DNA of 64,000 bases, taken from Nocardia brasiliensis ATCC 700358 (GTDB lineage: Bacteria > Actinomycetota > Actinomycetes > Mycobacteriales > Mycobacteriaceae). Below the pieces are notes generated by a model, which saw only the letters and a list, made by a program, of their open reading frames with translations, was not told the DNA's origin and did not search any database. Every line of letters starts with the position of its first letter. The stretch's first letter is position 1. Location of the stretch: positions 434,001 through 498,000 of the forward strand of contig NC_018681.1 in assembly GCF_000250675.2 (NCBI RefSeq). The letters run 5' to 3'. The translations under genes were made by a program, and so were the position numbers. Positions 27,161-35,172 of the stretch are shown in pieces.

Positions 27161-27580
27161 ATGAAGTACATGCTGGTGATGCGGGCGACGGACGAGGGCT
27201 ACGCGAAGATGGGCGAGGTCGACTTCGACGAGATGCTGGAGGTCATGGGCCGGTTCAACGAGGAGATGATCCGCGCCGGGGTGCTGCTGGCGGCCGAGGG
27301 GCTGGAGGACCCGGCCGAGGGCGTGGTGGTCGACTATTCGTCGGAGACGCCGATCATCACCGACGGCCCGTACGGCGAGACCAAGGAGCTGTTCGGCGGG
27401 TTCTACATTCTCAATGTCGCGTCCAAGGAGGAGGCGATCGAGTGGGCCAAGCGGATGCCGATGGCCGGACCGGGCTTCAAGACCGAAATCCGGCGCGTCT
27501 CCTCGATCGATGAATTCCCGCAGGACAACGAGTGGATTCAGAAGGAGCGGGCGTGGCGCGAAGCCACCGGCCAGCTCTGA
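27161..27580 (+). CDS. DGPF/YCII-family protein
   Basis: 139 aa. The family motif is ITDGPYGETKELFGGFYILNV near residues 65-85, followed by EAIEWAKRMP. Such dimeric ferredoxin-like proteins of unknown activity are regular neighbours of ECF42 sigma factors. ATG 27161 is preceded by GAGGAGACGG. Only 15 bp separate it from the sigma gene, so they are co-transcribed. Confidence 0.88.
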   Translation: MKYMLVMRATDEGYAKMGEVDFDEMLEVMGRFNEEMIRAGVLLAAEGLEDPAEGVVVDYSSETPIITDGPYGETKELFGGFYILNVASKEEAIEWAKRMPMAGPGFKTEIRRVSSIDEFPQDNEWIQKERAWREATGQL

Positions 27581-27595
27581 GCGGGACGGCGGGTG

Positions 27596-28873
27596 ATGGC
27601 CGAACGTAGTGGACGGGCGGCCGTCGCCGCGGTCTGGCGGATCGAATCCGCGCGCATCGTCGGCGCCTTGGCGCGCTACACCGGGGACTTCGCGCTCGCC
27701 GAGGACCTGGCGCAGGAGGCACTGGCTGAGGCGCTGGTGACCTGGCCGCGCGACGGGGTGCCGGGCAATCCCGCGGGCTGGTTGCTGACCGTCGGCAAGC
27801 GGCGGGCCATCGATGGGTTCCGCAGGCGTTCCGCCCTCGATGAGCGGTATGCGGCCCTCGCCCGCGATCTGGGCGAGGGCGGTGCGGTCTCAGGCGGCGA
27901 AGTCCTCGAGACCGCCGACGACGTGCTGTGGGATCCGGACCAGATCGATGACGACGTGCTCGCGCTGATGTTCATCTCCTGCCACCCGACGCTGTCGCGG
28001 GACGCGCGAATAGCGTTGACGCTGCGCGTGATCGGCGGTTTGAACAGTGACGAGATCGCGAAGGCGTGCCTGGTGCCGACGGCGACGGTGCAGGCGCGGA
28101 TCACCCGCGCGAAGAAGACCTTGGCCGCGGCCAAGGTGCGATTCGAGGTGCCGTCGGGGCCGGAGCGGGCCGCGCGCCTCGGTTCGGTGCTGAACGTGGT
28201 GTACCTGATTTTCACCGCGGGCTCGTCGGCGAGTTCCGGACGCGACCTGATCCGGTTCGACCTCGCGGGCGAAGCACAGCGATTGGCGCGGATTCTTGCC
28301 CGGCTGATGCCGAACGAGCCTGAGGCGCAAGGACTTCTGGCGTTACTCGAACTCACTGCCGCCCGGTTCCCGGCCCGCACCGCACCCGACGGCAAGCCGA
28401 TCCTGTTGGAGCAGCAGGATCGTCGGCGCTGGGATCACGCCGCGATCGGTCGTGGCCGCGCGGCCCTGGAACGCGCGGCGCGTGCGGGGCGGGGGCTCGG
28501 CGCCTACGGCCTGCAGGCCGCGATCGCCGAATGTCACGCTGTCGCCACGTCTGTCGAGGAAACGTCCTGGGAGCGCATCGTGCTGCTGTACGAGGCCCTC
28601 GGCCGGCTCGCGCCCTCGCCGGTGGTCGAGCTCAACCGGGCGGTGGCGGTGTCCATGGCGAAGGGGCCGGCCGTGGCCCTCCCCATCGTCGACGAATTAC
28701 GTTCCGCGACAGGGCTTTCGGATTCGCACCTGCTGCCGAGCGTGCGCGGCGAACTACTGATCCGGCTCGGCCGGACGGCGGAAGCGCGGGCCGAGTTGGC
28801 ACGCGCGATCGAGCTGTGCGGCAACGACCGGGAGCGCGAAGTGCTGGCGGGCAAACTCGCCTCCTTGGACTAG
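27596..28873 (+). CDS. ECF42-type RNA polymerase sigma factor with C-terminal TPR-like domain
   Basis: About 425 aa. Sigma region 2 is ARYTGDFALAEDLAQEALAEAL (residues 22-45) and GWLLTVGKRRAIDGFRR; region 4 is ALTLRVIGGLNSDEIAKACLVPTATVQARITRAKKTL near 138-175. A long C-terminal extension (DUF6596/TPR-like, with AFLNRAVAVS-type helices such as ELNRAVAVSMAKGP) replaces an anti-sigma partner in ECF41/42-like groups. GTG 27593 and ATG 27596 are adjacent possible starts. The upstream DGPF gene supports the ECF42 assignment and suggests it is a target. Confidence 0.88.
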   Translation: MAERSGRAAVAAVWRIESARIVGALARYTGDFALAEDLAQEALAEALVTWPRDGVPGNPAGWLLTVGKRRAIDGFRRRSALDERYAALARDLGEGGAVSGGEVLETADDVLWDPDQIDDDVLALMFISCHPTLSRDARIALTLRVIGGLNSDEIAKACLVPTATVQARITRAKKTLAAAKVRFEVPSGPERAARLGSVLNVVYLIFTAGSSASSGRDLIRFDLAGEAQRLARILARLMPNEPEAQGLLALLELTAARFPARTAPDGKPILLEQQDRRRWDHAAIGRGRAALERAARAGRGLGAYGLQAAIAECHAVATSVEETSWERIVLLYEALGRLAPSPVVELNRAVAVSMAKGPAVALPIVDELRSATGLSDSHLLPSVRGELLIRLGRTAEARAELARAIELCGNDREREVLAGKLASLD

Positions 28874-28999
28874 AGCCGGGCGGTTGATCACCCTGTGGCG
28901 GTCGGCGGCAACGGTCGAGAGGCCGGCGGCGTCGATGCAGAGCGCGCCGCCCCGTCGGTACCCGGTGATCGCTGTCCAGGTGTGCGGGCGCGGCGCACG

Positions 29000-30400
29000 C
29001 TACGACGCCGCGTTGAGGACCGCCAGGTAGGAGCCGGGATTGGGGACCAGATGACGGCCGCCGAGGGTGATGTGGGTGCGGATACGGCCCGAGGGGGTGG
29101 TGTGCGGCGCCTCGACGGTCAGCGACGTGGTTGCCGGAAGCGCGAGGAACTGTGTCGCGAATGGTGCGAAATCCGTTAATTCCCAGAGGGTTCGGGCTGA
29201 CCACGCATCGTGTTGGTGGTCCTGTGCGCAATGGACCCGCCAGCCCGACGCGCGGATATCGTCGGTCTCGTCGCGGGCGAGCACGAGCGCGGGCAGTCGA
29301 TCGTGCACGCAGGACGCGACGGCCGCCGACTGGTGCTCCGCCGGAAAGTCCAGGCGTTCGGTCAAACCGAGGCTCGCCGCGACCTCCTTTTGGTACCAGG
29401 TCTCGCGCAAGGTGAGTTCGACGTGTTCCTCCCACATGTCGGCGTATACCCGTTCGTGCAGCCCGAGCAGGCCGTCGGCCCGCTGCACCACGCGCAGCGT
29501 GCGCCACCCGGCGCGGACGGTGTGACCGGGCGCGAAACGTGCTCCGTCCGCGATGGCATGCTGTAGATCGTCCAGGACGAGGTCCACCAGCACGTCATCG
29601 ATATCCGGTATCGCGGGTTCGCTGAGCCGGGCGACGATCTCGGGATGCCCGTGCTGGTAGCCGATCGTGGTGCGATACAGGCCCGGGGCGGATTGCCCGA
29701 TCGCGAAGCGCACCTGCAGTTCCAGGTCCAGCGGCGCGGGCGCCGGACCGAAGTGCACACCGCCCTCCGTGGTGCGCAGCATGTCCTGATACGCCACCTC
29801 GGCCACCAGGCCGCCGGTCTCCTCGACCCGGTCGCGTTCGATGAGCAGCCCGGTTTCCGTTGGCAGCGCGAGGAATTGGGTGACGAACGGAAATGCCACC
29901 GCGAGCTGGTGCAGGTCGATATGGGTCCAGTCCCCGTGCTCGTGGTCCACGCCGCAGTGCACCGACCAGCTGCCGTGTTGCGGTGAATCCGGACCGAGCC
30001 GGTTCAGAATGAGCAGCCCGGCGGAGTAGGCGCACGACTGCACGGCGGCGGCTTGCTCCTCGCCGATGGACGAGAGCTCAACGGGCAGGCCGAGTTTCGC
30101 GGCCGCCGCGGTCTGCCACCACAGATCGCCCATGGCCTGATCGACGTGCTCTTCCCAGAAATCCGCGACCACACGCTCTTCGAGGCCGAGCGTCCCGTCC
30201 TGGCGGTCGATGATGCGGAGCACCCGCCATCCGAGCGGGAAAAGCATTCCCGCGGAGAGGCTGCTGCCCTGCGTCACAGCCTTTTCGAGCATGTCCAGCA
30301 TCCAGCCGATGATCAAGGGTGAGGGTGGCTGCTCGGCGAACACCACGGTGAACTCGGGGTGCCCGGCGGCGGCACACCCGGTGGTACGGAAGATCTGCAC
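29000..30400 (-). CDS. Tandem-duplicated domain protein of unknown function
   Basis: 466 aa made of two homologous halves (about 12-205 and 250-440). Shared blocks include GHPE at each start, GWRVLRIIDRQDGTLGLEERV against GWRTLRVVQRADGLLGLHERV, ADFWEEHVDQ against ADMWEEHVEL, WSVHCGVDHEHGDW against WRVHCAQDHQHDAW, and FVTQFLALPTET against FATQFLALPATT. No signal peptide or membrane span. GTG 30400 has only a weak ribosome site. Conserved Cys-x(n)-DHxH motifs in both halves may bind metal. No family recognised. Confidence 0.65.
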   Translation of the reverse strand: MQIFRTTGCAAAGHPEFTVVFAEQPPSPLIIGWMLDMLEKAVTQGSSLSAGMLFPLGWRVLRIIDRQDGTLGLEERVVADFWEEHVDQAMGDLWWQTAAAAKLGLPVELSSIGEEQAAAVQSCAYSAGLLILNRLGPDSPQHGSWSVHCGVDHEHGDWTHIDLHQLAVAFPFVTQFLALPTETGLLIERDRVEETGGLVAEVAYQDMLRTTEGGVHFGPAPAPLDLELQVRFAIGQSAPGLYRTTIGYQHGHPEIVARLSEPAIPDIDDVLVDLVLDDLQHAIADGARFAPGHTVRAGWRTLRVVQRADGLLGLHERVYADMWEEHVELTLRETWYQKEVAASLGLTERLDFPAEHQSAAVASCVHDRLPALVLARDETDDIRASGWRVHCAQDHQHDAWSARTLWELTDFAPFATQFLALPATTSLTVEAPHTTPSGRIRTHITLGGRHLVPNPGSYLAVLNAAS

Positions 30401-30449
30401 CTTCGCCGTTCTAGCACTCGGCAGGTGGTGCCCCTAGTTCTGGGGCGAC

Positions 30450-30902
30450 TCACTCGGCGGGTGGTAGCCGGTCGACACCGAACGCGACCAGCTGGCGGAT
30501 CGGGTCGTGGTAGGTGACCCATTCGGCGATCTTGCCGTCCCGGAAGCGGAAGACCGTGAGGTAGTCGTTGCGGTAGGGGAGGCCGGTGCTGCGCACCACG
30601 AGATCGCCCTTGACCGTCACCAGCCAGACGTTCGGGTCGAGCATCGGCTCGATGGAGGTCACGATCTGTCGGTAGGAGTCGTACATCTGCAAAGCCTGCT
30701 GGGAGATGTCGCGTAGTACCTCTTTTCCGTTCACCTCGCGGACGGCCACCACGGGATCGAACGGGATGCGCATCCGCAGATCGTCGGTGCACAGGTCGAG
30801 CACGCCGGCCATGTCTTTGGCGGAGGTGCGGTCGTAGAAGGTCTCGATGACTGCGCGCATCCGGTCCCGATCTTCGTCAACTCGAACGTCAATGGAAGTC
30901 AT
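30450..30902 (-). CDS. SnoaL-like/NTF2-fold protein
   Basis: 150-aa SnoaL-like polyketide cyclase/isomerase-fold protein. An N-terminal helix RAVIETFYDRTSAKDMAGVLDLCTDDLRM is followed by the beta sheet ending VFRFRDGKIAEWVTYHDP. Such proteins are small enzymes or binding proteins. ATG 30902 has GGGGG upstream. A palindromic operator sits 24 bp before it. Substrate unknown. Confidence 0.8.
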   Translation of the reverse strand: MTSIDVRVDEDRDRMRAVIETFYDRTSAKDMAGVLDLCTDDLRMRIPFDPVVAVREVNGKEVLRDISQQALQMYDSYRQIVTSIEPMLDPNVWLVTVKGDLVVRSTGLPYRNDYLTVFRFRDGKIAEWVTYHDPIRQLVAFGVDRLPPAE

Positions 30903-30925
30903 GCCCCCAGCGTAAACAATAAGCG

Positions 30926-30939
30926 CGAACGATCGTTCG
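30926..30939. promoter_or_regulatory. TetR-type palindromic operator candidate
   Basis: Perfect 14-bp palindrome CGAACGATCGTTCG directly upstream of the SnoaL-like gene, in the size and symmetry range of TetR-family operators. No TetR gene is in the window. Confidence 0.5.
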
Positions 30940-30981
30940 TATAGTGGTTCAGATCACGGCCGATCGCCGGATCGGTGCACC

Positions 30982-31269
30982 TCAGCCGAACGGCGGACGG
31001 GCCGAGCCGACGGTGTATTCCATGACGTCCGCGTCGAAGGGGATGCCGGTCTGCGGTGGGTCGGAGATCGCACGCCAGGCCTCGAGGTTCTCCCGGTTGT
31101 CCCAGCGTTCCAAGATGTTCACGCGGGACGGATCGACCGAATCGGCGGTGATGGCGATGTCCAGGCAGCCGCGGGCGGCGCGGCACCGGCGGATCATGTC
31201 CTGGAATGCGGCGACATAGGCGTCGCGCTGGTCGGCATCGACTCTGGCGTGACCGGCGATGATCAACAC
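30982..31269 (-). CDS. Antibiotic biosynthesis monooxygenase-domain (ABM) protein
   Basis: 95-aa ferredoxin-like ABM protein: VLIIAGHARVDADQRDAYVAAF, CLDIAITADSVDPSRVNILERWDNRENLEAW, as in quinol or heme monooxygenase-like proteins. GTG 31269 has GAAGAGG about seven bases upstream; a TTG at 31290 is the longer alternative. It is 80 bp upstream of the SnoaL-like gene on the same strand and may share its transcript. Confidence 0.85.
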   Translation of the reverse strand: MLIIAGHARVDADQRDAYVAAFQDMIRRCRAARGCLDIAITADSVDPSRVNILERWDNRENLEAWRAISDPPQTGIPFDADVMEYTVGSARPPFG

Positions 31270-31360
31270 TCGCTGAACCTCTTCTCCCAAGGGTGCTTAC
31301 GCGTTCAGCAGTAAGGACGCCGTGGGATCGAGGGACTCATCGCTGCGCCGGGAATCGGTG

Positions 31361-31394
31361 CTCCTGAGCCGGGCGCCGTTGACCGGCTCAGGAG
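31361..31394 (-). terminator. Hairpin terminator after alpha/beta hydrolase
   Basis: Perfect 12-bp stem CTCCTGAGCCGG / CCGGCTCAGGAG with a ten-base loop, 12 bp past the hydrolase stop and 90 bp before the ABM gene. Confidence 0.7.
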
Positions 31395-31405
31395 AACAGC
31401 CGGGG

Positions 31406-32458
31406 TCAGCCCGCGGCGGCGGCCGGCAGGTGGGCCTGCTCGGCGACGGCAGCGAGGACCTCGTTGAACTTGTCGGCGGCTTCGATATTGCCGAGATGTC
31501 CGGTGGGCCAGCTGTGGTACGCGGCGAGGTGGCCGGTTCGGGCCAGGTCGTCGGCGATCCGCCGGGACATCCGTTCCGGCAGCAGGTGATCGTAGGTGCC
31601 CGCGATGACGGTGGTCGGCACGGTGAGATGCGCGGCGGCGTCGCTGACGTCGATATCGGCGAGCGCCGCGGCGTGCCTGCCGCGGGTGAGCGGGCGACAG
31701 GAACGCACGATGCCCAGCGAGAAGTTCACCTCGTCGGCCGTGGCGTGCTTGCACATCACGCGCGCCTTCAGAATGGCACCTGCCAGCAGGCCGCCGGGCA
31801 GTGGAACCGGCGAGGTGAGCACCGCCTCGGACAGGATCGTCGGCATCCGCACCGGAGCGCCGAGCAGGGTGATCGGCTTGTTCTGCACGACGAGCTGCTT
31901 GTTCAGCAGCGGCAGCAGATCGGTGTCGTAGCGGATATTGCCCGAGGTGGTGTTCAGCAGGATGGCCGCGGCGGCGCGGCGCTGTACCTGTTCGGGGTAG
32001 TGCGCGGCCCAGGCCTGAATCGTGATGCCGCCCATGCTGTGTCCGGCGAGCACGGCGCGTTGACCGGGCCGCAGGACGGCGTCGAGGACCGCGGCAAGAT
32101 CGTCGGCGAGGGTTTCCCGGCTCGGCATCCGCTTGCCGAGCTGGCTCTCGCCGTGTCCGCGCTGGTCGTAGCAGACCACCCGGTAGCGGTCCGCGAACGC
32201 GTTGATCTGCGGGTTCCAGTACTCGATGCTGCAGCTCCAGCCGTGGATCAGCACGATGACGTCGCCGTCGGCGGGGCCGTAGGTGTGCACCCGCAGCCGC
32301 GCGCCGTCGACGGTGGTCACCGGGATGACCGCGTGCGGGGCGGTGGGGGTGTTCAGGGACGCGGTGCGAAAGGTGCGGGATCGCAATCCGGCACGGTAGG
32401 CGGCGGTCAGTGCGCCGTTTCGGGCGTCCGCCAGCGTCTTCATCGACTTCACCAGCAT
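31406..32458 (-). CDS. Alpha/beta-fold hydrolase
   Basis: 350 aa. The oxyanion-hole HGWSC lies near residue 75, the nucleophile elbow AGHSMGG near 135, the acid in GTYDHLLP near 290, and the catalytic His in TGHLGN near 325. The N-terminal 40 residues precede the fold. ATG 32458 has AAAGGAG seven bases upstream. An array of GCAAGC/GCTTGC half-sites lies 30-60 bp upstream, so it is probably repressed by a TetR-like protein. Esterase or lipase substrate unknown. Confidence 0.87.
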   Translation of the reverse strand: MLVKSMKTLADARNGALTAAYRAGLRSRTFRTASLNTPTAPHAVIPVTTVDGARLRVHTYGPADGDVIVLIHGWSCSIEYWNPQINAFADRYRVVCYDQRGHGESQLGKRMPSRETLADDLAAVLDAVLRPGQRAVLAGHSMGGITIQAWAAHYPEQVQRRAAAAILLNTTSGNIRYDTDLLPLLNKQLVVQNKPITLLGAPVRMPTILSEAVLTSPVPLPGGLLAGAILKARVMCKHATADEVNFSLGIVRSCRPLTRGRHAAALADIDVSDAAAHLTVPTTVIAGTYDHLLPERMSRRIADDLARTGHLAAYHSWPTGHLGNIEAADKFNEVLAAVAEQAHLPAAAAG

Positions 32459-32493
32459 CGAGCACTCCTTTGTGTCTGCCGCCACAGTACAGT

Positions 32494-32520
32494 GCAAGCT
32501 CAGTGCTTGCTAGTGCAAGC
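32494..32520 (-). promoter_or_regulatory. Triple half-site operator of the hydrolase gene
   Basis: GCAAGC (32494-32499), GCTTGC (32505-32510) and GCAAGC (32515-32520) give two overlapping inverted repeats with five- and four-base spacers, each half-site extended by flanking G/T or A/C. Confidence 0.55.
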
Positions 32521-32685
32521 GCACCGCGGCGGAAATTCTGGCTCATCGGGAGTAATACCCGTAAACCAGTGCAGTGACACTGTCTCTCTTCACAAATAAA
32601 GTCGCGTAAAAGAGGGTGTTCAGTGGGTTCATCGCCCAACCGGTACTGCGCCGTTAGCCTCTGAAAGTGGCGATCCTGTAACGAC

Positions 32686-32982
32686 TTACGCGAGCCGCGG
32701 GTCGACCGGCGGGTACACCGCGGCGATGCCCTCCGGCAGCACGAGGCACACCTGATCGTCGGGCTGGAAGGCGCTCGGCAGACCCCGGTCGTCGGCCGGG
32801 ACGAAAACCACGAGTGAGGATCCGTCACCGGGATCGATCTCGACCGCGACCGTCGGGGCACAGTTGTTGTCGTCGAGATCGTGGTGCCGGGCTGCGGACC
32901 ATTGCCCCACATGCCCGAATTCGAGCCTGCGAGCGGCGCTCGTCGCGCGGTGGCCGAGCCGGGCAGAACCAGCGGCATCCAC
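32686..32982 (-). CDS. Small hypothetical protein, possibly a TOBE-like remnant
   Basis: 98 aa. The C-terminal half (PTVAVEIDPGDGSSLVVFVP, then FQPDDQVCLVLPEGIAAVYP) resembles the TOBE domain at the end of polyamine or iron ABC-transporter ATPases, but no ATPase precedes it. Sequence upstream in another frame does not rebuild one. It may be an independent small protein or the residue of a decayed transporter gene. Weak start evidence. Confidence 0.35.
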   Translation of the reverse strand: MDAAGSARLGHRATSAARRLEFGHVGQWSAARHHDLDDNNCAPTVAVEIDPGDGSSLVVFVPADDRGLPSAFQPDDQVCLVLPEGIAAVYPPVDPRLA

Positions 32983-33138
32983 AGGCGGAATTCTACTCTA
33001 CCTGCGGAAACGGTGACCATATTCGATCTTGAAGCGGCCGGATCGTGATCATCGGTGCGAAGCGGGCCGAGAATCGTTCTGCCCCCGGTGCGTTGCCGTG
33101 GTGGCGGCGGCCGGCGCACCCCGGTTACGGTTGGTGCT

Positions 33139-33603
33139 GTGGAAAGCACGCACGTCGCACCGGAACCGGCGGCGCATGAGGGAGCCCCGCACCCGTCCCG
33201 GTCCGGTTGGCGCGGCGTCGGAGTTCCGCTGCTGGTCGCGGGCGTCGGTGTCGGGCTCGGTGTGCTGCTGCACGTGCGGGATCCGCACGTCGAGGGTTCC
33301 TATGGCGTCTGTCCCGTCTTCGCGTTGACCGGGTACTGGTGTCCCGGCTGCGGCGGCATGCGGGCGATCCACAACCTCACCGACGGCAACCTGCTCGACT
33401 CGTTGCACAGCAATCTGCTCGCGATTCCCCTGGTACTGGCCTTCGTGCTGTGGGTAGGTGACTGGACCCGGCAGGCCTGGCGCGGGCAGAAGATGCGGCT
33501 GCCGTCGATCAATGGCGTGACGATGTGGACCTTCTTCGCGCTGCTCACGGCCTACACCGTGCTGCGAAATACGCCCTGGGGCACCTGGTTCACCCCGGTT
33601 TAG
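33139..33603 (+). CDS. DUF2752 membrane protein
   Basis: 154 aa with three membrane segments (about residues 24-42, 92-110, 130-145). The family motif is CPVFALTGYWCPGCGGMRAIHNLTDGN near residues 54-80, with the CPGCGG metal-like Cys pair. GTG 33139 gives a short cytoplasmic leader; no strong ribosome site. Function of DUF2752 is unknown. Confidence 0.82.
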   Translation: MESTHVAPEPAAHEGAPHPSRSGWRGVGVPLLVAGVGVGLGVLLHVRDPHVEGSYGVCPVFALTGYWCPGCGGMRAIHNLTDGNLLDSLHSNLLAIPLVLAFVLWVGDWTRQAWRGQKMRLPSINGVTMWTFFALLTAYTVLRNTPWGTWFTPV

Positions 33604-33658
33604 CCGGTGCGGCGCGGCGTGCGTGGTTCGATCGCCCGGCACCGGGCAAGCTGAGATC

Positions 33659-33847
33659 ATGAGTGATTCGCTGAAAGACCGTGTCCGCGCGAAGCTACAG
33701 CGCCAACTGGCCGAGGACGGCACGCCCGACACCGAACACGACGACCCACGTCAGGTCTCGGTCGAATCCGATCTCGAAGCGCTGGACAGCGTGTCCGACG
33801 ACGATCCGCTCGTCGAGGAACTCGCGTCGCGCTACCTGGTGTTCTAG
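33659..33847 (+). CDS. Small acidic hypothetical protein
   Basis: 62 aa: MSDSLKDRVRAKLQRQLAEDG followed by a very acidic tail (DLEALDSVSDDDPLVEELASRYLVF). Its last four bases overlap the convergent M1 peptidase stop region. Not recognised. Confidence 0.55.
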   Translation: MSDSLKDRVRAKLQRQLAEDGTPDTEHDDPRQVSVESDLEALDSVSDDDPLVEELASRYLVF

Positions 33848-35172
33848 GCGGGCGGCAGCTGCGGCAGCGGCTTGGCGCCCAGCCAGCTGTCCCACAGCGC
33901 ACGCAGCGGCACCCGGCTGTAATGCCCGGCCAGGTCGGTGAATTCCTCGGTGGTGACCGAACCGTGCCGATAACGAATGGTCCACTCGCGCAACAGATCG
34001 AAGAACGCGGTATCGCCCAGCTCCAAGCGCAAGGCATGCAGGGCGAGGGCGCCACGCTTGTACACCCGATCGTCGAACATCCGCTGCGGGCCGGGGTCGC
34101 CGACGATGATGTCCTGCGGTTGCCTGGCCAGGTTGTGCCGCACGCCGCGGGCGAGCTGATCGGCGGTGGGGCCGCCCGCCGCTTCGGACCAGATCCATTC
34201 GGCGTAGCAGGCGAAGCCCTCGTGTAGCCAGATATCGCGCCACTGCCGGATGGTCAGGCTGTTGCCGAACCACTGGTGTGCCAGCTCGTGCGCCACCAGT
34301 CGTTCCGCGCCGCGCCTGCCGTCGCAGTGGTTGGCGCCGAAGATCGAGATGCCCTGCGCCTCGATCGGAATCTCCAGCTCGTCGTCGGTGACGACCACGG
34401 TGTAACCCTCGAACGGATAGGGCCCGAACCGCTCGGTGAACAGCTCCATCATCTGCGGCTGCCGGGCGAAGTCGTGTTCGAAGTTGGCGCGCAGCCGCGG
34501 CGGCACCACGGCCTGCATCGGCACCGCGCCCTGCGCCGCACCGATGCGGTGCTTCTGATACGCCCCGATCTGAATGGTGGCCAGATAGCTCGACATCGGC
34601 TCCACCTGCTCGTACACCCAGGTGGTCTGGCTGGCCTTGATCTGCTTGCGCAGCAGCGTGCCGTTGGCCAGCGCGTAGTACGGGGTGTCGGTGGTGATCG
34701 AAATCCGGTAGCTGGCTTTGGAACTCGGGTGGTCGTCGCACGGGAACCAGGACGCGGCCCCGTTGGGCTGGCTGGCGACGAGCGCGCCCTCGGTGAGCTC
34801 CTCCCAGCCGACCTCGCCCCACGGCCCGCGCACCGGTCGTGGTGTGCCGCCGTACTGCACGACCAGCGACAGCGCACCGCCAGAGGGGATCCGCTGCTGG
34901 GGCGTGATCGTCAGCTTGCCGCGCTGGTGCACGTATTTCGCGGCCTTGGCCCCGTTGACGAACACCTTCGACACGGTGAGCGCCTGGGAGAGGTCGAGCG
35001 CGAACCGCGGCTGTACGGCGGTGGTCACCGCCGTGATCGCCGCCCGCCCGGTCAACCGATTGCTCGCGACCTTGTAGGTCAGCTCCAGCTCGTACCGCGA
35101 AACCCGATAGCCTCGGTTTCCGTTCTGCGGCAAGTAATCATCGATGGGCTCTTCGTAGAACTTGCCCGGCAT
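33844..35172 (-). CDS. M1-family zinc aminopeptidase
   Basis: 442-aa gluzincin. The N-terminal beta domain holds SQPNGAASWFPCDDHPSSKASYR near residue 135. The zinc site is HELAHQW near 300 with the third ligand Glu in WLHEGFACYAEW about 19 residues later. No signal peptide, and it lacks the long C-terminal domain of PepN, as is common in mycolata. ATG 35172 shares one base with the stop of the upstream NRPS-like gene (TGATG), so the two are translationally coupled. Known poly-lysine-degrading peptidases (Pld) are M1 enzymes, which makes processing or self-protection against the NRPS product a reasonable guess. Confidence 0.88.
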   Translation of the reverse strand: MPGKFYEEPIDDYLPQNGNRGYRVSRYELELTYKVASNRLTGRAAITAVTTAVQPRFALDLSQALTVSKVFVNGAKAAKYVHQRGKLTITPQQRIPSGGALSLVVQYGGTPRPVRGPWGEVGWEELTEGALVASQPNGAASWFPCDDHPSSKASYRISITTDTPYYALANGTLLRKQIKASQTTWVYEQVEPMSSYLATIQIGAYQKHRIGAAQGAVPMQAVVPPRLRANFEHDFARQPQMMELFTERFGPYPFEGYTVVVTDDELEIPIEAQGISIFGANHCDGRRGAERLVAHELAHQWFGNSLTIRQWRDIWLHEGFACYAEWIWSEAAGGPTADQLARGVRHNLARQPQDIIVGDPGPQRMFDDRVYKRGALALHALRLELGDTAFFDLLREWTIRYRHGSVTTEEFTDLAGHYSRVPLRALWDSWLGAKPLPQLPPA

